This document shows positions 57,890 to 64,000 of a stretch of 64,000 nucleotides of DNA, in pieces. Made by a program: the position numbers and the translations under genes. Below the pieces are notes generated by a model that did not search any database, was not told the origin of the DNA, and saw nothing but the letters and a program-made list of their open reading frames with translations. Positions within the stretch are counted from its first letter, which is position 1; every line of letters starts with the position of its first letter. The stretch comes from Gemmatimonadaceae bacterium (GTDB taxonomy: Bacteria; Gemmatimonadota; Gemmatimonadetes; Gemmatimonadales; Gemmatimonadaceae): positions 1-64,000 of the forward strand of contig DASXUN010000019.1 of assembly GCA_036504815.1 (NCBI GenBank), in the 5' to 3' direction.

Positions 57890-59389
57890 TCAACTGCAGT
57901 TGTTCTGCCCGGCTGGTCCCACCAGGGCGCCGGTCTTGCCCGCCCGCACCAGGCACTCCGCCTGCGGGATCGGCTGGACCTTGGCCACGAAGTTGGCGTT
58001 CGGCCCGGTCGACACGTCCAGTGGCAGGAGATTGAGCTTGCCATAGCGGCGCATGTCGACCCACCGGTGCCCTTCCATCATCAGCGAGTAGCGTTTCTCA
58101 TAAAGAATGCCGGTGAGAATCTGGTCGTTCGAGCTCGCCGCCGTGAGGCTGCTTGGCGGCAGTCCGCCCGAGTTCACCCGCACAGTGTTCAGGTCGGCAA
58201 TCGCTCCCGACTTGTCGCCGGTGGCCAGCCTCGCCTCGGCGCGGAGCAGGATCAGCTCCTCGTTGCGCATGACCGCGATGGACGAGGCGTTCGTCGCCCA
58301 GATGCTGAATCCGAGCGTGCTCGAAGCGCTGGTCGGTCCACTGCCGGTCACTGGCCCCTGACGGCTAGGGAGACCGGTGCGGATCTTCGCCAGGTAGCGG
58401 TTGTCGGGCGTGCCGTCGGCCTTGAGCTGCGCATCGGCCTGGAACGACATGTGCGCATACAAGTCCGTGTTGTTCACCATGTTCAGTGGATTCGACGCGT
58501 CGGGCGATGGTCCGTAGGTGTGGTACACCCCCACGTCAAACGCCGCCTTGCTCGTCGCCCCGGCGTTCAGGAACGATGCGCCGAGAGCCGCCAACGCCGT
58601 CTGCCAGGCGCTGGCAGGGCCGCCACTCGTGGCATAGTACGCCGCCGCCCGCGCCCTCAGCCCCTGTGCGAACTGCGAAAACGTCGCCGGCGTGTTAAAG
58701 CTCGCGTAGCCACTCGACAGGGTGAACGGGAACGTCGCGCCGCCTGCGGCCAGCGCGGTGATCCCGGAGTCAAGCGTTGCCAGGATGAACTTGTACACGG
58801 AGTCGCGCGACACGAACGGCGCCAGCTCCGCGGCGTTGTCCTTGACGTCGACGATGGCGCCGAGCGTGTCGCGCGTGGCGATCACTTCCAGCAGTTCGGC
58901 GGCCTGCAGCACCTTGGCGAAGCCCAGCGCCGCCGCCTTCTGCGCCGCGGTCAGCGTGCTCTTGCTGACGGCATTCCGGAAGTTGTAGTTGTCGCGCATT
59001 GCGTTGTACTGCGTCCCCCAGCTGCCCACCGCGAATCCGGTAGGATCGAGCTTGTTGGCCCCGGCGATTCCGATCAGGTAGTGCGTGGTGTTTCGCCCTT
59101 CCTGCGGCGCGAAAGTATAGCTCTCGCGGCCGAATCGTCCGGCGTCCGAGATATACCCGCCGCGCCCACCGCGATAGTCGATGATCAGGCCGGTGGCGAG
59201 GAGCTGCAGCGCTTGCGGGTCGCCGGCGGCCGCCGCGGGAGTGATCGCGTTCGGGTTGGTGATGTTGAGGGACTTGTCGCTGCACCCAAGGAGAGCGACG
59301 GTCAGCAGGGACGCGGCGATCGTGCGCGAGTGCAACGACAGCGTGGTCCGGCCGGTGGTGGAGCGATCGATGTGAATGGTCGTCGTCAT
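57890..59389 (-). CDS. SusD/RagB-family outer-membrane lipoprotein
   Basis: This 499-residue protein has a lipobox (LLTVALLGCSD, Cys36) and the SusD pattern: LNITNPNAITPAAAAGDPQALQLLATG, tetratricopeptide-like helices, and the C-terminal RNEELILLRAEARLATGDKSGAIADLNTVR followed by ILYEKRYSLMMEGHRWVDMRRYGKL. SusD proteins cap the SusC channel and bind the substrate (often glycans or peptides) on the cell surface. It starts three bases after the susC stop, so the two are co-translated. SusD is best known from Bacteroidota; the base composition here suggests another phylum. Confidence 0.92.
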   Translation of the reverse strand: MTTTIHIDRSTTGRTTLSLHSRTIAASLLTVALLGCSDKSLNITNPNAITPAAAAGDPQALQLLATGLIIDYRGGRGGYISDAGRFGRESYTFAPQEGRNTTHYLIGIAGANKLDPTGFAVGSWGTQYNAMRDNYNFRNAVSKSTLTAAQKAAALGFAKVLQAAELLEVIATRDTLGAIVDVKDNAAELAPFVSRDSVYKFILATLDSGITALAAGGATFPFTLSSGYASFNTPATFSQFAQGLRARAAAYYATSGGPASAWQTALAALGASFLNAGATSKAAFDVGVYHTYGPSPDASNPLNMVNNTDLYAHMSFQADAQLKADGTPDNRYLAKIRTGLPSRQGPVTGSGPTSASSTLGFSIWATNASSIAVMRNEELILLRAEARLATGDKSGAIADLNTVRVNSGGLPPSSLTAASSNDQILTGILYEKRYSLMMEGHRWVDMRRYGKLNLLPLDVSTGPNANFVAKVQPIPQAECLVRAGKTGALVGPAGQNNCS

Positions 59390-59392
59390 GGT

Positions 59393-62300
59393 CTAGTACC
59401 CCAGGTCGATGCTGAAGAAGAACTGGCGGGTCGACGGATACGGCGCCAAGTCGATAAACCGGTTGAAATTCGAGTTGCCGAAATTGCTGAATTCGGGGTC
59501 GAAGCTCCAATACTTGGTCCACGTCTTCAGGTTACGGCCGCTGAACGTGAACCGCAGCGTGCGGGCCTTCGCCCGTGCCGCCAGGCTGGCCGGTGCGTCG
59601 TACGTCACTGACAGCTCGCGCAGCTTCACGAAGCTCCCGTACTCGATGTACTGCCGAATGTCGCTGTTCGACCACAGGCCGTAGCGGTATTCGCCGAGGC
59701 TCTGCGTCGCATCAGGCGACTTCGCATCGAAGTCGCGCGAGTTGCCGCCCTCGTCGAAGAGGTTCTTCGTCATGTCCGACGTCGCCCCGCCGTTGCGCCA
59801 ATCCAGCAGCGCGGTGAGGCTCCAATTGTGGTACGTCACCTGATTGGTGAACTGGGTTTGGTGCCGCGGATTGGCGTCGCGGATCGTTGAATCGCGCGTC
59901 ACGCGGCTCGCCATCGTCTCACCCTCAGCGAGCCGGCGGCACGGCTTGCCGTCCGACGCCGTGCCCGGCGTGAACACGCCGTTCACGGTCGTATTGAGGC
60001 AGCTGAAGGGGATGTTGCCCCAGATCATGGTCGAGATGGTCCCCGCCGCGATGCGATTGCGGCCGTATGCCGAGCCGAACGAGCCGGGCACATTGAAGGT
60101 CGGCACGGGCATCCAGTCCGTATGCTGATGGTTGCTGCCGTATGTGGTGCGGAACACCCACTCCACGTCGCGATTGCGGATCGGCACGAGCGAGATGGAC
60201 GCCTCGAACCCGCGCACCGACAGCTGGCCGCCGTTGATCGTCTGCTGCGCCAAGCCGGAGCTCGGCGGGAGCGGGAACGTCAACAGCAGGTCCTTGATCT
60301 TGCGCTCGTAGGTCGACGCCTCGAAGCCGATGCGCTGCCGCAGGAGTGAACCGTCGATGCCGTACTCAAGCTCGTTCATCACTTCCGGCTTGATGGCCGG
60401 ATTGCCGAGCGTCGTGGACGCGGCCAGGGACGCCGCGCCGCCGATGGTGCCGCCGCTCGCCACGGTCACGTCACGGTCGCCATAGCGCGGCCGGTTGCCC
60501 GACTCGCCCCACGCGCCGCGCAGCTTCACCTCGTCCACCACGTCGGTCCAGCGCGACAGCGGCCGCTCGAAGCGGTAGCTCGTGGAGAATTTGGGGAACG
60601 TGTAGAACTTCTTTCGGTCGCCGTTCGCGCTCGAGCGGTCGGCGCGGAAGCCGGCCGCCAGCGAGAGCTTCTCGCCGAGGGCAAGGACCTGCTCATTCAG
60701 GTAGTACGACTGGTCGCGGAACTGGGTCACGCTGTTCGCGATGGCGACATCACCGTAGGTGTTCGGGACGACCGAGCGCCCGGGCAGAATGCCGCGCGTG
60801 CGCATGAAGTAGCTCACCAGATCCTGGCTTTCGACTGTGCCGCCCACCGACGTCTGCGCCGAGTTGATCCAGCGATTCGCACCCGGCGTGAACGTCCAGA
60901 CGACGTTCCCGCTCTGGTTGAGCTGCCGGCTGCTGGCGTTGACCTTCTCGGCCGTGCCGAGGAAGCCGTCCGCCGCCTCGAATTGCAGGAAATTCGGCGA
61001 GTAGATCGTGCCTTCCTGCTGAAAGCGGTCGACGCCGGCAATGTAGGCAAGCTGGACCGTGTGCATCCCCGTCGAGAGCAGCGAATAGCCGACGCGCAGG
61101 TTGGCCATCGTGCGCCAGACTTCCTCCGCCGCCGTGATGTTGGTCAGCACTTCCCACGGGTTGGAGGTCCCGGTGCCACCACCATTGAACGGCATCCGCA
61201 CGTAGTGGCCGGTCGCGTCCTTCTTCCTCAGGTCGATGACGGCTGGTGCATAGCCGAACGTATAGATGGGGCTGGTGCCGGAGTTGTCGTTGTTGCCGAT
61301 CCCGTTGTGGATCAGGTTGTGGGTCAGGTCGATGCCGCCCGACACGGTCAGCTTTTCGCCGATGGTCTGATCGAGGTTGAGCCTGCCCGACGTGCGACGC
61401 GCGCCCGTCGTGATCTGGACGCCCTTGTTCAGGCGGTCGTTCAGGGAGGCAAAGAATCGGGTGCTGTTGACGCCGCCCGCGGCCGACAGGACGGTCTCCC
61501 ACGAAGGATCCGTCTGGTTATAAAGCTGCTTCTGCCAGTCATACCACGGGCACGTCCCCGAGCCGCACGCCTCGTTGATCGCGGCCACGCCCAGCGGTCC
61601 GCCCGCATACGGAAGCGCCGCGGCCGCGTTCACGAAATGACGCGAGCCGAGCAGGCGCGTGGGCTGCTGCGAACCCAGACGCTGCGTGATGTTCCACCGC
61701 GTCTGGCCGCTCCTGCCTTTCTTGGTGCTGATCACGACGACGCCGTTGGTGGCGCGCGAGCCGTAGATGGCGGTGGCCGCCGCGGATTTCAGCACTTCGA
61801 TCGACTCGATGTCATTCGGGTTCACGTCCGCTAGGCGGTTCACCATCTGGTCCTGCGTGCTACCGGTCGATCCGCTCGAGCGCGTGATCGAGGCAAGGCC
61901 AGACGAGATGGACGCGTTGGACACGATCACGCCATCAATCACGTAGAGCGGATCGCCCTGGCCGAGCACCGACGTGGCCCCGCGAATCTGAATCTGCATG
62001 CCGCCACCCGGCGCCCCGCTGTTCTCGAAGACCGTCGTGCCGGTGATCTTGCCGGCAATGTTGCTCTCGACGGACTTCGCCGGCGCCTTGACGAGCATCT
62101 CGGCGTTGATCGAACCGATGGCAGTGGAGGCGTTGCGCTTGTCGACGGTGGTGGCCTGGCCGGTCACCGTCACGCCTTCGAGCTGCAGCACGTCCCGGTC
62201 GAGCGCCACGTCGGCCGTCGACTGGCCGGCCGCGACGCGCACGGTGACGCGCTTGTAGCCGAAGGCTCGGACGATCAATGACACTTCGCCCGCGGGAACG

Positions 62301-62494
62301 CGGATCCGATACTCGCCGCGATCATTCGACCGGACGCCCGACGGTCGGCCGAGCAGCGAGATCGTGGCGTCCGCGAGCGGGGTGTTCGCGACTGCCTGGG
62401 TGATCTTGCCCGTCACCTCACGAGCCTGTGCTCGCGCGGTAGTGGGCATCGTCGCCGACAACAGTGCAACGGCGAGCAACAAGATTCTGCGCAA
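59393..62494 (-). CDS. SusC/RagA-family TonB-linked outer-membrane receptor
   Basis: This 1033-residue protein has a signal peptide (to about TTARAQ), a CarboxypepD_reg-like domain (VTGKITQAVANTPLADATISLLG), a plug with the SusC signature DPLYVIDGVIV and IKVLKSAAAT-like residues IEVLKSAAATAIYGSRATNGVV, then a barrel ending FFSIDLGY. With the SusD lid it imports large substrates across the outer membrane with TonB energy. TTG 62494 is chosen because AGGGAGG lies just upstream and the signal starts there; the longer frame to 62599 adds only an Arg-rich stretch. Confidence 0.92.
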   Translation of the reverse strand: MRRILLLAVALLSATMPTTARAQAREVTGKITQAVANTPLADATISLLGRPSGVRSNDRGEYRIRVPAGEVSLIVRAFGYKRVTVRVAAGQSTADVALDRDVLQLEGVTVTGQATTVDKRNASTAIGSINAEMLVKAPAKSVESNIAGKITGTTVFENSGAPGGGMQIQIRGATSVLGQGDPLYVIDGVIVSNASISSGLASITRSSGSTGSTQDQMVNRLADVNPNDIESIEVLKSAAATAIYGSRATNGVVVISTKKGRSGQTRWNITQRLGSQQPTRLLGSRHFVNAAAALPYAGGPLGVAAINEACGSGTCPWYDWQKQLYNQTDPSWETVLSAAGGVNSTRFFASLNDRLNKGVQITTGARRTSGRLNLDQTIGEKLTVSGGIDLTHNLIHNGIGNNDNSGTSPIYTFGYAPAVIDLRKKDATGHYVRMPFNGGGTGTSNPWEVLTNITAAEEVWRTMANLRVGYSLLSTGMHTVQLAYIAGVDRFQQEGTIYSPNFLQFEAADGFLGTAEKVNASSRQLNQSGNVVWTFTPGANRWINSAQTSVGGTVESQDLVSYFMRTRGILPGRSVVPNTYGDVAIANSVTQFRDQSYYLNEQVLALGEKLSLAAGFRADRSSANGDRKKFYTFPKFSTSYRFERPLSRWTDVVDEVKLRGAWGESGNRPRYGDRDVTVASGGTIGGAASLAASTTLGNPAIKPEVMNELEYGIDGSLLRQRIGFEASTYERKIKDLLLTFPLPPSSGLAQQTINGGQLSVRGFEASISLVPIRNRDVEWVFRTTYGSNHQHTDWMPVPTFNVPGSFGSAYGRNRIAAGTISTMIWGNIPFSCLNTTVNGVFTPGTASDGKPCRRLAEGETMASRVTRDSTIRDANPRHQTQFTNQVTYHNWSLTALLDWRNGGATSDMTKNLFDEGGNSRDFDAKSPDATQSLGEYRYGLWSNSDIRQYIEYGSFVKLRELSVTYDAPASLAARAKARTLRFTFSGRNLKTWTKYWSFDPEFSNFGNSNFNRFIDLAPYPSTRQFFFSIDLGY

Positions 62495-62846
62495 GGAGCC
62501 TCCCTCGCTTGGGGTGGGGTAACCGAAGCGCCAGCGGCAGTCTACTCGGCGTCGCCGAGACGTTTGTTTGCTGGCAGGCCGTGCAAGAACATCCGACACC
62601 GCAGCGGCGACGTCAAGAGATGTCCTACGCCCCCGATTTAGTTCCCCTTACGCGCTTGCCATCATTTCACCCACTTTGGGCGCTCACGGCGGGCATCGGG
62701 CGGGCGCGGGCGGGCGCGGGCGGGCGCGGCGGCGCGGGCGCGGCGGCGCGGGCGCGCGGCAACTTACGTGCCTCGCGACGCGCGCCCGCCAGCCTGCCGA
62801 CGCGGTTCTCTCCCGCGGACCGCGCCGGCCGTGCGCGACCGCCGAC
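62495..62846. other. Intergenic region with a 64-base pure G/C repeat
   Basis: 352 bases between the CocE-like stop and the susC start. Bases 62697-62760 contain only G and C, with tandem copies of CGGGCGCGGG and a following GGCGGCGCGGGCGC doublet. Several GGG runs on the plus strand could form a quadruplex. A TTGACG on the minus strand (62616-62611) is a candidate -35 for susC, without a convincing -10. Confidence 0.5.
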
Positions 62847-64000
62847 TTACGGAACGACTTTCGCCTTCACCATCGTGACCGTCAGCGTTGACGGAAGCTT
62901 CTCCGAATGGTGGACCACGTTGTTCGCCGTCACCGGCTGCGTCTCGTCCCAGTTGTTCCCGCCGGTGTTCAGGTTCCGGTCGAACCGCGGGAAATTGGAC
63001 GACGACACCTCGATGCGCAGGCGATGCCCGGGCGCGAAGTAGTTCGACGTGTTCAAGGGCTGCAACGTGACCTTGTACACCTTGTCCTTCTCCATCCAGA
63101 CCGGCGGTTTGTCATAACCGTCGCGATACCGCATGCGCTGGATGCTCTCGTCCAGGTTGTACGCGCGTCCATCGGGGTACACGTCGAGCACCTTCACCGT
63201 GAAATCGGTGTCCTTCGCGTCCGACGAGACATAGAGCGTCGGGATGATCGGGCCGCTCAGTTCCATGCCGTCGGTGAACGGCTCGGTGGTGTAGACCAGC
63301 ACGTCGGGACGCGTCTCCGTCTTCTGCGACTGGTCGAACGCTCCCGCCTGCACCGCGTTCCCCTGGCAACAGACGTTGCCGCCGAGCGACAGCACGGGCT
63401 TGAGCGGATCGTACGCGAACTTGTCCGGTGTGTCCTTCTTCGGCGCCTTCAAGGAGAGCGTGCCGTCGCCCTGCGCCGTGTTGGCATTGCCGTTCGATCC
63501 CAGGAAGAACGTGAGCGGCTGGGCGTCCTTCGGCGGCCAGACGTCCGATGTCTTCCACTGGTTCAGCCCCATCACGTAGTACCGCACCTTCGGCACGGTA
63601 TCCATGGGGTGCAGCGCTTCGGTCTTCAGGAACTGGTCGAAGAAGTCGTAAACGAGGTTCTGGTAGCCGAGGCGGGCATCACCCATGTCACGCTCGCCCA
63701 CCACCGTGTGCTCCGCGGCTCGCGTATACGAGCAGTGCGCCACCGGCGCGATGATCATCCACTGCTTGTCGCCCGCCTTCGACGTCTTCCGGACGTGGTT
63801 GTACATGGCGACGTTCGGCCCCACCGACACGTCGTACCACGACATGAACCAGAGCCCGGGGACGTCGAGCGGCATGTTGTCGTGCCAGAGCCCGCCCTTG
63901 TACCACGCGGGGTCGTTCGGGGCGCGCTTCATCATCGCCCCGCCCGTCGGCACCGGCATCGAGTCGGCAAAGATGCCGTTGGGCCCGCCGGCCGCCTTGA
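62847..64000 (-). CDS. CocE/NonD-family alpha/beta hydrolase (X-Pro dipeptidyl-peptidase-like), partial
   Basis: The frame stays open to the right window edge, so only the last 384 or so residues are seen. They contain [23 protein letters not shown], the probable catalytic His in PVAHCSYTR, and the C-terminal jelly-roll of this family ([27 protein letters not shown]). Members cleave esters or peptides (cocaine esterase, glutaryl-7-ACA acylase, X-Pro peptidases); the nucleophile part lies outside the window. ATG 63959 is internal, as coding continues upstream of it. It points towards the susC gene on the same strand. Confidence 0.85.
   Translation of the reverse strand, partial: KAAGGPNGIFADSMPVPTGGAMMKRAPNDPAWYKGGLWHDNMPLDVPGLWFMSWYDVSVGPNVAMYNHVRKTSKAGDKQWMIIAPVAHCSYTRAAEHTVVGERDMGDARLGYQNLVYDFFDQFLKTEALHPMDTVPKVRYYVMGLNQWKTSDVWPPKDAQPLTFFLGSNGNANTAQGDGTLSLKAPKKDTPDKFAYDPLKPVLSLGGNVCCQGNAVQAGAFDQSQKTETRPDVLVYTTEPFTDGMELSGPIIPTLYVSSDAKDTDFTVKVLDVYPDGRAYNLDESIQRMRYRDGYDKPPVWMEKDKVYKVTLQPLNTSNYFAPGHRLRIEVSSSNFPRFDRNLNTGGNNWDETQPVTANNVVHHSEKLPSTLTVTMVKAKVVP

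Overview
The window reads as a gene-dense chromosomal segment of a high-GC Gram-negative bacterium. I infer Gemmatimonadota, or a near relative, from the combination seen here: very high GC, frequent GTG/TTG starts, SusC/SusD-type outer-membrane uptake proteins outside a Bacteroidota-like base composition, a sortilin-like BNR-repeat protein, an Oar-type TonB receptor and many Tat-exported or lipid-anchored periplasmic proteins. No rRNA, 16S fragment, transposase, integrase or CRISPR array was seen, so the placement is not proven.

Layout. 1-4.9 kb: the end of an outer-membrane barrel, a Tat-exported metallo-beta-lactamase-fold enzyme, an atypical two-component pair whose phospho-acceptor residues are both substituted, and a secreted lipoprotein. 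4.9-6.8 kb: a leaderless Asn-codon leader peptide, an attenuator and asparagine synthetase asnB, which looks like a classical amino-acid attenuation unit. 6.9-14.5 kb: SGNH hydrolase, alkylsulfatase-like enzyme, SET-domain methyltransferase, PHP phosphoesterase, an S9 peptidase remnant and a 642-residue triple fusion of lipid-enzyme domains. 14.5-22.8 kb: BLUF photoreceptor, nucleotide-transporter-like protein, two tandem epimerase-like paralogues, cydAB and a DHA2 exporter. 22.9-30.2 kb: tRNA-Pro, an Oar-type TonB receptor, an outer-membrane barrel, a REC plus degenerate EAL protein and a GH18-like protein. 30.3-36 kb: a tolC-MFP-RND efflux operon. 36-43.6 kb: YbhB, fluoride channel crcB, a baeRF protein, glycogen synthase and phosphorylase, and a CBS protein. 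43.7-50.8 kb: tRNA-Gly, an acetyl-CoA hydrolase/CoA-transferase, a small metallopeptidase, and an autoregulated-looking GntR-ABC operon ending in uncharacterised membrane-anchored proteins. 51-53.4 kb: two Tat-exported paralogues flanking an inverted-repeat element, and a DUF4382-like lipoprotein. 53.5-64 kb: a susC-susD-plug protein-VPS10 cluster and a CocE/NonD hydrolase cut by the window edge.

How parts work together. Many genes sit in tight operons with 1-8 base overlaps (response regulator/kinase, tolC/MFP/RND, GntR/ABC/permease and the two proteins after it, the epimerase pair with the transporter, susC/susD). The asnB leader is the most complete regulatory system visible: promoter, leaderless Asn-rich ORF, a candidate antiterminator octamer and a terminator. 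The intergenic spaces also hold three families of short imperfect repeats, several ending exactly at a start codon or abutting a stop codon; no gene call explains them.
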